The notes beneath the pieces were generated by a model, which was not told the origin of the DNA, ran no database searches, and saw only the letters and a list, made by a program, of their open reading frames with translations. This document shows positions 1-5,322 of a DNA stretch of 5,324 nt, piece by piece (position 1 is the stretch's first letter; every line of letters begins with the position of its first letter). The stretch is from contig CACZSO010000362.1 in NCBI GenBank assembly GCA_902783795.1, forward strand, positions 1-5,324. Direction: 5' to 3'. This stretch comes from an uncultured Eubacteriales bacterium. Its GTDB lineage: Bacteria; Bacillota; Clostridia; Lachnospirales; Lachnospiraceae. The translations under genes and the position numbers were made by a program.

Positions 1-1065
1 AGATTTAAAGATGAGGAAATACCTTTGCCGACTAAGGAAGAAATAACGGGTACCTCCAGACTATGTGCTTTTGGCAATCATCTTTATTTTACATTGATCG
101 AAAATAACAGTATCCAGCATCCGCTGGTTTATGACATCACCACGGGGGAATTTAATGATTCAGATTTAGTCACTTCCTTTACATTCTGTAACGGACATAT
201 ATACTCGGCGTCTTATGGTTACCCTGATAATGTCCGTGAAGAGGGAGAGGTCTATCTCTCAGATTATCTGTTCCGGGATTTTCGTAAGGTTCTGGATCAT
301 GTCCCTCTCGATGATCATGTGGTCAGTGATCAGAAATATATCTATGTGCATAATGTTGTGAATCATTGGAAAGATCCCGACACAAAAGTACTGTATCAGG
401 TCTATGATCCGGATAACATGACATTGATTGATCAATTTTCCTTGCCTGATACTATGAAAAATACTCATTTTACGATGGAACCGCCTATAGGAGGAGAAAA
501 CTATCAGTATTGGGGATTTTTAGGATAACATGACCGGAGAATGGGGTCTTTATGTGTGGGATAAAAGCAGCCTGGGCACTCTCCACGGAAAACCCTATGA
601 ACAGATAAAAATAGTATATAATCAGAAGGCCCCGCTTCTGACACAAATCATGAAGAACTGGTGGATGAATATGAGGCAGAGCTTTCAGACTGGACAGAAG
701 AATATGTGGAATTTCAGCCAAATGATGATGCTGATCCTGCCAGAATAGAAATGACTGACAAAGAGGTGATCGTAACATTTGAAAATGAAGCAGTGCCCTC
801 ACGAAAGGAAATAGTCCTCAAAGCCTGGTATATACAAGATAATACCGTAAGGGTTCAAAAACTCACTGTCGAAATACCCAGAGAAAATGCAGATCCGGTC
901 AGAATAGTACTTCCGGAAGGTGGGGAGAAATTTATAGGGGCGAGGCTGAAATGCGCGTATTATTTCCTGAAAAGCGAGGTCACCTCTTCCGGGAAAACAA
1001 AAGAATATGAAGCTTCTTATGCTCCCTCTGTTTCCGCTTACATAGGACGGATAAAGAAAAAGTAA
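1..1065 (+). pseudogene. 3' part of an unrecognised beta-rich protein gene with two compensating frameshifts
   Basis: I do not recognise this protein. The frame is already open at base 1, so the gene starts upstream; the TTG at 25 has no ribosome binding site and is not a credible start. Frame 1 runs to a TAA at 526-528. The sense then continues in frame 2 (DNMTGEWGLYVWDKSS...) and returns to frame 1 after about 622-630 (GPASDTNHEELVDEYEAELSDW...), ending at the TAA at 1063-1065. Dropping one G of the GG at 523-524 and adding one G at 628-629 gives a continuous reading of about 354 residues. The first roughly 200 residues have repeated strand-turn patterns (HLYFTL, GHIYSAS, KYIYVHN) suggestive of a beta-propeller. 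An acidic linker follows, then a C-terminal strand-rich domain resembling an Ig-like sandwich, ending in a basic tail (RIKKK). Both fold readings are inference. The indels may be true decay or sequencing errors. Confidence 0.6.
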
Positions 1066-1093
1066 AACAAGCTCTCCTTAGGTAAAGCTATGT

Positions 1094-1134
1094 AAAAAAC
1101 CCCGCTCCCGGAATTTGGGAAGCGGGGTTTTTTT
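1094..1134. terminator. Bidirectional intrinsic terminator between converging genes
   Basis: CCCCGCTCCC (1100-1109) pairs with GGGAAGCGGGG (1117-1127), with one bulged A. The stem is flanked by an A run on the left and a seven-T run on the right, so it gives a U-tract in either direction. It lies 29 bases after the stop of the plus-strand gene and 20 bases beyond the stop of the minus-strand lyase, so it can end both transcripts. Confidence 0.9.
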
Positions 1135-1154
1135 ATGTATATTTCCGCCGGTTT

Positions 1155-2327
1155 TCAGCTTTCGAAGGCCCGGTACATCCGCTCGCAGGCTTCCATGATC
1201 ACGGATTTCGGCGAAGTCAGGCACATGCGGACCCACTGATGCCCATCGGTGGGCTCAAAGCCCTTGCCGAAGGATACCACCATATGCTGCTCTTTAAATT
1301 TCTGAGCCAGCTCATCGTCCGTCAGCCCATAATCCGTAAAATCCAGCCAGGTGATGTAGCTGCCCTCCGGCATCCTCACCTTCACCCGGGGCATCTTCTC
1401 ATGGACAAAATCTATGAAAGCCGCCAGCATATCGTCCAGATATTCATTCAGCGCATCCACCCAGGGACCGCCCTTCGTATAGGCAGAAATGACCGCCTGG
1501 ATGCCGAAAGGAGAACCGAACCCGAAGGTGCGGCCAAAACGTTCTTTTAAGGCCGGATCCGAGATGACCATGTTCGACATGGCCAGTCCCGCCAGGTTGA
1601 AGGTCTTATTGACAGCGGTGCAGGCCACCACGCCCTCCGGTCCCACCACCTTCATCAGCGGCTGGAAATCCACACCTTTTCTTATAATATCACAGTGGAC
1701 TTCATCCGATACCACGATCACATGATGCTTCCGGCAGATCTCTGTCATTTTTGTAAGTTCCTCCACGGTAAATACGCGGCCGGAAGGATTATGGGGATGG
1801 CAGAGCACGAACATGGTGTTCTTTTCTTCGGCACAGGCTTTCTCAAAGGCTTCATAGTCCACGGTATAATAATTATCCTCACAGTGCAGGTCCACCGTCA
1901 CATATACCCGGCCGTTGGGCTCCACATCGCCGCGGTAGCTGTAGCAGGGAATCGTGACGATAACGCCGTCTCCCGGATCCGTCAGCCGCTTGACGCACTC
2001 CGCCACGGCGGTATGGGTGCCGGAAGTGTAGATGATATCTCCTGCCGGAAAATCCCAGCCGAACCGCTCATGGAACCAGTGGCAGACCGCTTCATAGTAA
2101 CGGTTATTCATCATACTGTAGCCGAAGATCCCATGCTCGGCAGCTTTTTTCAGATCCTCCGTGATCTCCGGCGCTGTCCGGTAATCCATGTCCGCTGTCT
2201 GGACACAGATCGTATCCTCCGGCAGCTCATCCAGGTCTAAAGACCTGGCCGCCCACAAGCCCCACTTGGCCGAAAAACTGAACTCATCATGAGCCCTGTC
2301 GATCACTTCGTCAAAATCATATTTCAT
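1155..2327 (-). CDS. patB: PatB/MalY-type PLP-dependent cystathionine beta-lyase / aminotransferase
   Basis: Fold-type I pyridoxal-phosphate enzyme of the MalY/PatB C-S lyase group. Members cleave L-cystathionine and related cysteine S-conjugates to a thiol, pyruvate and ammonia in the cytoplasm, linking cysteine and methionine metabolism. In the 390-residue reading, visible motifs are ADMD (45-48), FGY (68-70), SGTHTA (102-107), HPHNPSG around Asn180, SDEVH with cofactor-ring-binding Asp208, the Schiff-base lysine in NKTFNLAGLA (Lys241), and the carboxylate-binding arginine in QWVRM (Arg367). Length matches PatB/MalY (about 387-390). I chose the ATG at 2327 because the protein then begins MKYDFDEVIDR, as the family does, and AAAGGAG lies 10 bases upstream. 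The ATG at 2336 (393 aa) is possible; GTG at 2390 would add an unusual basic tail. It is a single-gene unit with its own promoter and terminator. The family is secure; the physiological substrate is not, and symbol patB is by family only. Confidence 0.92.
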   Translation of the reverse strand: MKYDFDEVIDRAHDEFSFSAKWGLWAARSLDLDELPEDTICVQTADMDYRTAPEITEDLKKAAEHGIFGYSMMNNRYYEAVCHWFHERFGWDFPAGDIIYTSGTHTAVAECVKRLTDPGDGVIVTIPCYSYRGDVEPNGRVYVTVDLHCEDNYYTVDYEAFEKACAEEKNTMFVLCHPHNPSGRVFTVEELTKMTEICRKHHVIVVSDEVHCDIIRKGVDFQPLMKVVGPEGVVACTAVNKTFNLAGLAMSNMVISDPALKERFGRTFGFGSPFGIQAVISAYTKGGPWVDALNEYLDDMLAAFIDFVHEKMPRVKVRMPEGSYITWLDFTDYGLTDDELAQKFKEQHMVVSFGKGFEPTDGHQWVRMCLTSPKSVIMEACERMYRAFES

Positions 2328-2337
2328 TTTCTGCATG

Positions 2338-2344
2338 CTCCTTT
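2338..2344 (-). promoter_or_regulatory. Ribosome binding site deciding the lyase start
   Basis: On the minus strand this reads AAAGGAG, ten bases before the ATG at 2327 but only one base before the ATG at 2336. This favours 2327. A second purine stretch (GAAGG at 2346-2350) sits nine bases before 2336, so initiation there is not excluded. Confidence 0.6.
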
Positions 2345-2407
2345 TCCTTCTCATTTTCCTTCTGTCAGGTGGTAAATGTTTCTGTATCACCCTTTTTCAT
2401 CTCTTTA

Positions 2408-2436
2408 ACTATAGTCCTTTTTTCCATCAATGTAAA
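2408..2436 (-). promoter_or_regulatory. Sigma-A promoter for the PatB/MalY gene
   Basis: On the minus strand: -35 TTTACA (2431-2436), a 17-base spacer, and -10 TATAGT (2408-2413). Start of transcription is predicted near 2401, giving a leader of about 74 bases. I saw no riboswitch or T-box fold in this leader. Confidence 0.75.
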
Positions 2437-2463
2437 GAAAGAAATACCGGCCATCCTTTTTCA

Positions 2464-2492
2464 TTGACTCCGGAAGTGCTTTTGTCTATAAT
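2464..2492 (+). promoter_or_regulatory. Sigma-A promoter for the SGNH hydrolase gene
   Basis: -35 TTGACT (2464-2469), a 17-base spacer, and a consensus -10 TATAAT (2487-2492). The predicted start of transcription near 2499 gives a leader of about 58 bases. Its -35 is only 27 bases from that of the divergent lyase promoter, so a regulator bound between them could affect both genes. Confidence 0.85.
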
Positions 2493-2545
2493 GGAGAAAG
2501 AAAGTTCCTCTCTTTATGAAGAGTGAGGATAAAAACTAATTTTAT

Positions 2546-2550
2546 GGAGG
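2546..2550 (+). promoter_or_regulatory. Ribosome binding site for the SGNH hydrolase
   Basis: GGAGG six bases before the ATG at 2557, a standard strong spacing that fixes the start over the internal methionines at codons 4, 10, 12 and 14. Confidence 0.85.
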
Positions 2551-2556
2551 TAATTT

Positions 2557-3207
2557 ATGCCTGAAATGCCTGATTTCAGAAAAATGTTTATGAATATGGC
2601 CCGGCAGAAAGCCAGAAGATATCGTGAATTAAACGCGGTGGCCGTGAAAGGTGCCGTGGTGCTGGCCGGTTCATCTCTGATGGAGAATTTCCCCGTCAAT
2701 GAGATCATGATGTCCGCCGGTGATACGCGTATCGTTTACAACCGGGGCATCAGCGCCATGACCATTGAACAGTACGATGAATTCTTAAGCGAATGTGTGC
2801 TGGAACTCCAGCCGCGAAAGCTCTTCATCAACATCGGCTCTAATGATCTGAACCTTCCGGGGGATACGGTGAATAATATGGCGAACAAATACCGTGCCCT
2901 CCTGAAAAAAATCATGGAAGCGCTCCCGGCCTGTGAAATCACGCTTCTTGCTTTCTATCCGGTACGGCCGGAAAGCGAAGCCGGCCCCGGTGAAGAAGGC
3001 CGGATCGTCCGTACCAAAGCGCTGGTGAATGAAGCCAACATAGCCGTAAAAGCCCTGGCAGAGGAGCTGGGACTTAACTATCTGGATCTTAACGCCCCGC
3101 TTATGGATGAGAACGGCTACATGAAAAAAGAGATCTCCACCGATCAGATCCACTTCTCTCCCGCCGGATATCTGCCGGTATATGAACAGCTGAAAGAATA
3201 CTTCTAA
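2557..3207 (+). CDS. SGNH/GDSL-family hydrolase (esterase/lipase-like), cytoplasmic
   Basis: Complete 216-residue protein with the four SGNH blocks in order. Block I is VVLAGSSLM, with Ser40 as likely nucleophile (GSS in place of GDS). Block II is NRGISAMT, with Gly64 as oxyanion-hole residue. Block III is NIGSNDLN, with Gly94 and Asn96. Block V is STDQIHFSPAGY, with Asp196 and His199 of the catalytic triad. The family hydrolyses ester bonds (lysophospholipids, acetylated sugars, small acyl esters); the substrate cannot be read from the sequence. There is no signal peptide or membrane segment: the N-terminus is basic and polar (FRKMFMNMARQKARRYRE), so it should act in the cytoplasm. Length is typical for single-domain members. 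It is a monocistronic unit with its own promoter, ribosome binding site and terminator. Family assignment is strong; any link to the neighbouring lyase is unproven. Confidence 0.9.
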   Translation: MPEMPDFRKMFMNMARQKARRYRELNAVAVKGAVVLAGSSLMENFPVNEIMMSAGDTRIVYNRGISAMTIEQYDEFLSECVLELQPRKLFINIGSNDLNLPGDTVNNMANKYRALLKKIMEALPACEITLLAFYPVRPESEAGPGEEGRIVRTKALVNEANIAVKALAEELGLNYLDLNAPLMDENGYMKKEISTDQIHFSPAGYLPVYEQLKEYF

Positions 3208-3248
3208 AAAGCAGGGCTGCCGCTGATGCGGCAGCCCTATTGCTTTTT
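3206..3248. terminator. Bidirectional intrinsic terminator
   Basis: A perfect ten-base stem, GGGCTGCCGC (3214-3223) with GCGGCAGCCC (3228-3237), around a TGAT loop. AAAAAGCA on the left also pairs with TGCTTTTT on the right across a three-base TAT bulge. It overlaps the stop of the plus-strand hydrolase and ends 5 bases beyond the stop of the minus-strand DUF2500 gene, so it serves both. Confidence 0.93.
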
Positions 3249-3252
3249 GCGG

Positions 3253-3642
3253 TTATTCTTCTTTTATAAAACGGATCAGTTTCCCATTGCTGTATATCAC
3301 CGTCCCTTTTACACCTTCCTGCAGCCCTCTCGCTTTATCTTCTGAAGCCTGCAGGGTGAACTCTTCACCGTTCTCTTTTTTGAACAAGATGCTGGTGACA
3401 GCATTTACCATGGAAAGATTAGACCCGTCTTTTCTGATGCCGCCGGTAAGATAAGCCTTGAACTTATCGTCCGTTTTTATAACCGTCACATTCCTGGCCT
3501 TCTTTTTCTTTGCGAATATAGACACGATAAGAAATACCGCAATAAGCGCAGCAATGATCACTACGATCACAAGCGCCCTTAAAGATCCAGGCGGCAAGCC
3601 GGTGGCAATATTATTTAATCCTGTAAGCACTGTTTTGTTCAT
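3253..3642 (-). CDS. DUF2500 (YhhM-like) single-pass membrane protein
   Basis: Complete 129-residue protein of unknown function. Residues about 22-44 form one hydrophobic membrane helix (LRALVIVVIIAALIAVFLIV...), followed by the basic stretch AKKKKAR. The soluble C-terminal part (about 50-129) is strand-rich and ends FTLQASEDKARGLQEGVKGTVIYSNGKLIRFIKEE-like. That pattern matches the end of E. coli YhhM (DUF2500) as I remember it: a short acidic helix, GxKGTxxYxGxxxxxF, then a charged tail. The basic residues after the helix suggest the C-terminal domain is cytoplasmic. This is inference from the positive-inside rule; the opposite topology is possible. A near-perfect ribosome binding site fixes the ATG at 3642. 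A truncated gene in the same direction ends 35 bases upstream, so the two were probably an operon; I see no convincing promoter of its own. Confidence 0.75.
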   Translation of the reverse strand: MNKTVLTGLNNIATGLPPGSLRALVIVVIIAALIAVFLIVSIFAKKKKARNVTVIKTDDKFKAYLTGGIRKDGSNLSMVNAVTSILFKKENGEEFTLQASEDKARGLQEGVKGTVIYSNGKLIRFIKEE

Positions 3643-3646
3643 TACA

Positions 3647-3654
3647 CACCTCCT
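3647..3654 (-). promoter_or_regulatory. Strong ribosome binding site for the DUF2500 gene
   Basis: On the minus strand AGGAGGTG, a near-complete match to the 16S anti-Shine-Dalgarno, ending four bases before the ATG at 3642 (the AGGAGG core is six bases away). Confidence 0.88.
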
Positions 3655-3677
3655 GTATATCTATGATTAAACATTTT

Positions 3678-3795
3678 TCAAGATTTACATATCTGGATAT
3701 ACTCGATTATTTTTACTGCCACCAGATACAGACTGTCTTCGTCTTTCAGATCATTCTCCAGTATATATTTTTCGGTGAAGTCTGTATAATGGTGT
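3678..3795 (-). pseudogene. 3' remnant of a truncated gene upstream of the DUF2500 gene
   Basis: On the minus strand an open frame ends at the TGA at 3678-3680 and reads HYTDFTEKYILENDLKDEDSLYLVAVKIIEYIQICKS. It looks like real protein: an amphipathic, acidic, mostly helical C-terminus with no start codon or ribosome binding site of its own. The frame stays open to 3848, but beyond about 3795 the residues coincide with the promoter and repeat sequence of the adjacent element, so I place the break near there; the exact junction is uncertain by some tens of bases. I do not recognise the family. It probably once preceded the DUF2500 gene in one transcript, and the insertion on its right removed the 5' part. 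Confidence 0.5.
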
Positions 3796-3805
3796 AAAAT
3801 TGGAA

Positions 3806-3834
3806 TTGAGCCAAGTGCTCGCCTCAGGTATAAT
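3806..3834 (+). promoter_or_regulatory. Sigma-A-like promoter firing into the hairpin region
   Basis: -35 TTGAGC (3806-3811), a 17-base spacer, and a consensus -10 TATAAT (3829-3834). The transcript would start near 3841 and run through the orphan ribosome binding site into the hairpin. It points towards the 3' end of the IS256 transposase, so it could also make antisense RNA to it. Confidence 0.65.
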
Positions 3835-3861
3835 GCAAGTGACCAAACTCAACATAATACC

Positions 3862-3868
3862 GAGGAGG
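3862..3868 (+). promoter_or_regulatory. Orphan Shine-Dalgarno sequence
   Basis: GAGGAGG lies about 28 bases after the predicted -10. No ATG, GTG or TTG occurs at 5-12 bases downstream; the only candidate is ACG at 3878, nine bases away. This implies loss of a start codon or deletion of the gene that followed. Confidence 0.55.
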
Positions 3869-3923
3869 ACAAAACAAACGGCTCAGCTCATAGTGTCAAG
3901 AGTTTTGCGTAAATTCTATTATA

Positions 3924-4039
3924 GTATTACCGCTTAATTGACGTCCACCAGTCGGACAGGGAGCAGTCAAGGGCGCGCAGCGATTGTTTTACCCTTGACT
4001 GCTCACGGGCTGACTGGTATGCTCCCCAAAGCGGTATAC
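3924..4039. repeat. Three-tier nested inverted repeat
   Basis: Inner stem: GAGCAGTCAAGGG (3961-3973) with CCCTTGACTGCTC (3992-4004), 13 perfect pairs around an 18-base loop. Middle stem: ACCAGTC (3947-3953) with GACTGGT (4012-4018), 7 pairs, separated from the inner stem by 7 bases on each side. Outer stem: GTATTACCGCTT (3924-3935) with AAGCGGTATAC (4029-4039), 11 pairs with one bulged T, separated by 11 and 10 bases. No T-tract follows, so it is not a normal terminator. Confidence 0.88.
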
Positions 4040-4040
4040 G

Positions 4041-4068
4041 CATAGAAGAGACCGTGATTAAGTTATCC
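4041..4068 (+). repeat. IS256 left terminal inverted repeat
   Basis: Reading inward: CATAGAAGAGACC, then GTG, then ATTAAGTTATCC. It matches the right end at CATAG, AGAGACC and ATTAAGTTA. This is the transposase 3'-side end. Confidence 0.75.
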
Positions 4069-4080
4069 GGCTATGTCAGT

Positions 4081-5260
4081 CTACTGTTCGGAGATGAACA
4101 TGGATTTCAGATGCTCCATGTTCAGGTACTTCTTTACGCCCCTGCTGTTTCCGGCAACGTAGCGGAGCCGGGCACATACAAGCATCAGCGCGGCTTCCCC
4201 GTCCGGAAAAGCACCTACGACTTTTGTCCGCCGTTTAATCTCACGGTTCAGCCGTTCCAGTGTATTATTCGTCCGGATCCTGGTCCAGTGCTGAGAAGGA
4301 AAACTCATATAAGTCAAGATTTCTTCAACGCCGGAGTCCACTGTTTTTGCTGCCTTCTGGAGGTTCATGGCCTACAGTTTCTCAATAACCGACTTTGCTT
4401 TCTCCCGGGCTGCAGCCTTGTCCTCCTGGGCATGGATCACTTTGAACATCTTTGAAACTGCCTCAATCCTTTGCTTCGGAACTGAGGAGGGTACATTGCG
4501 GTAGAAATGCACCGTACACCGCTGGTACTTTGCGTCCGGAAACACCTGGCCAATGGCTTCTGTCATTCCGAGAGCTTTGTCTCCAATAATTAGCTTTACC
4601 CCGCTAAGACCGCGTTCTTTCAGTGAAATAAAGAAGTTCTTCCAGCTTTCCAGATCTTCTTTAAGGCCTTCGGCGGCTCCCAGTACTTCCCGGCTGCCGT
4701 CCTCATTCACTCCGACGGCGATCAGGATGGACACGGATTCGTATTCTCCGCCCCAGCAGCGCTTCAGGAAGATACCATCAACGTAAACGTATGGATACTC
4801 TCCGGAAAGCGGGCGTGTGCGCCATTTTTCGATGTTTTCGTAGGCCTTCTTGTTGAGGTTGGAGATTGTCCCGGGTGATACTTTCATCCCCCCACAGAGC
4901 CTCTGTGATGTCCTCTACGCGTCGTACGGATACGCCGGCCAGGTACATCTCGATCAGGGACTCCTCGACTGAAGATTCCCGGCGGCGGTACCGCTCTATA
5001 ATCGCAGTTTCAAACGCAACGCCTTTCAGCTTTGGCATACGAAGATTGATTTCTCCGGAAGTGGTAGTGAAGCTTCGATCGTAATGACCGGCACGATAGT
5101 CTTCCCGTTCTTCGCTTCGGGCGTAGCGGTCGGCGTTTACCAGACGGTCCGCTTCGGCGTCGAGCATGGCGTTGAGCGTTTCCTCGGCGGAATTCCTCAC
5201 AAGATCTTTCAATTCGTTGTGGACGAATTCGGTATTCAGTTGTAGAATGTTATCAGACAT
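4081..5260 (-). pseudogene. IS256-family DDE transposase, broken by a frameshift and a nonsense codon
   Basis: Mutator-type transposase that would be about 392 residues if intact. It starts at the ATG at 5260, eight bases after AGGAGG. The first part (MSDNILQLNTEF... to LIEMYLAGVSVRRVEDITEALWG, residue 124) is in one frame. A run of six G on the minus strand (4888-4893), one too many, shifts the frame. The sense continues as MKVSPGTISNLNKK... with the first catalytic Asp (YVDGIF, about 161), the second (IIGDKALG, about 227) and the RCTVHFYRN C/H motif (about 247-255). At 4372-4374 an in-frame TAG interrupts SVIEKL*AMNLQKA. The last part carries the catalytic Glu (NNTLERLNRE, about 335) and ends YLNMEHLKSMFISEQ at the TAG at 4081-4083. 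The whole DDE triad is present, but no single product contains it, so the copy should be inactive unless the lesions are errors. Confidence 0.92.
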
Positions 5261-5268
5261 AGTTCTGA

Positions 5269-5274
5269 CCTCCT
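5269..5274 (-). promoter_or_regulatory. Ribosome binding site of the transposase
   Basis: AGGAGG on the minus strand, eight bases before the ATG at 5260; it fixes the transposase start. I saw no good promoter between it and the IS end; one may be completed by flanking DNA beyond the window. Confidence 0.82.
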
Positions 5275-5288
5275 GGGAATTTTTGTGT

Positions 5289-5322
5289 GGTAACTTAATT
5301 CTACCAACAGGTCTCTACTATG
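5289..5322 (-). repeat. IS256 right terminal inverted repeat
   Basis: Reading inward from 5322: CATAGTAGAGACC, then TGTTGGTAGA, then ATTAAGTTACC. It matches the left end but has seven more bases between the AGAGACC and ATTAAGTTA blocks. The outermost bases may lie beyond the window. Confidence 0.72.

Larger units (their letters stand above)
3796..4040 (+). mobile_element. Unassigned insertion: promoter, orphan ribosome binding site and giant hairpin
   Basis: No full gene fits in this stretch. From left to right it holds a promoter (3806-3834), a strong Shine-Dalgarno sequence (3862-3868) and a short open tail. In one frame the tail reads NGSAHSVKSFA and stops at the TAA at 3910-3912; in another it reads TAQLIVSRVLRKFYYSITA from an ACG at 3878, stopping at 3935-3937. 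A three-tier inverted repeat follows (3924-4039). A 5' leader joined almost directly to a short coding tail and a hairpin is what an internally deleted insertion sequence (MITE-like) would look like; a structured non-coding RNA gene is the alternative. It sits exactly where the minus-strand gene is cut and directly abuts the IS256 end. Boundaries are approximate and the family is unknown to me. Confidence 0.35.
4041..5322 (-). mobile_element. IS256-family (Mutator-type) insertion sequence, inactivated
   Basis: About 1.28 kb, bounded by imperfect terminal inverted repeats and carrying one transposase frame that fills nearly all of it. Length and layout fit the IS256 family. The left end is read at CATAG (4041); the right end mirrors it at 5322, two bases before the window ends, so the outer right base and the target-site duplication (8-9 bases in this family) cannot be checked. 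The left flank that should be duplicated reads CGGTATACG (4032-4040). Confidence 0.85.

Noticed and set aside
530..748. A separate 72-codon gene starting at the ATG at 530
   Set aside because: Only its first part looks like protein continuing the preceding frame; its tail (WWMNMRQ...MMMLILPE) is the out-of-frame reading of the better 661-1065 sequence.
485..802. Minus-strand open frame (105 codons) over the frameshift region
   Set aside because: No ribosome binding site, His/Leu-rich shadow composition, and it overlaps a better coding sense on the other strand.
1695..2240. Long plus-strand open frame (181 codons) opposite the lyase
   Set aside because: It is antisense to a gene with all PatB/MalY motifs; the residues are His/Ile/Arg-rich shadow sequence with no ribosome binding site.
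2328..2400. Riboswitch or T-box in the lyase leader (expected for sulfur genes)
   Set aside because: The leader is short (about 74 bases), with no S-box or T-box core and no terminator hairpin.
3655..3683. TTGAAA-16-TATACA as a promoter for the DUF2500 gene
   Set aside because: The -10 box directly abuts the ribosome binding site, so transcription would start inside or after it; not workable.
3878..3937. A 19-codon peptide starting at ACG
   Set aside because: ACG is not a normal bacterial start and the peptide runs into the hairpin; more likely a vestige.
3924..4039. Integron attC site, CRISPR repeat or group II intron domain
   Set aside because: No integrase-type core sites, no regularly spaced direct repeats, and no domain V-like motif or intron 5' end are visible.
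4054..4455. Plus-strand open frame (133 codons) at the IS left end
   Set aside because: It is antisense to the conserved transposase C-terminus and begins inside the terminal repeat; no family resemblance.
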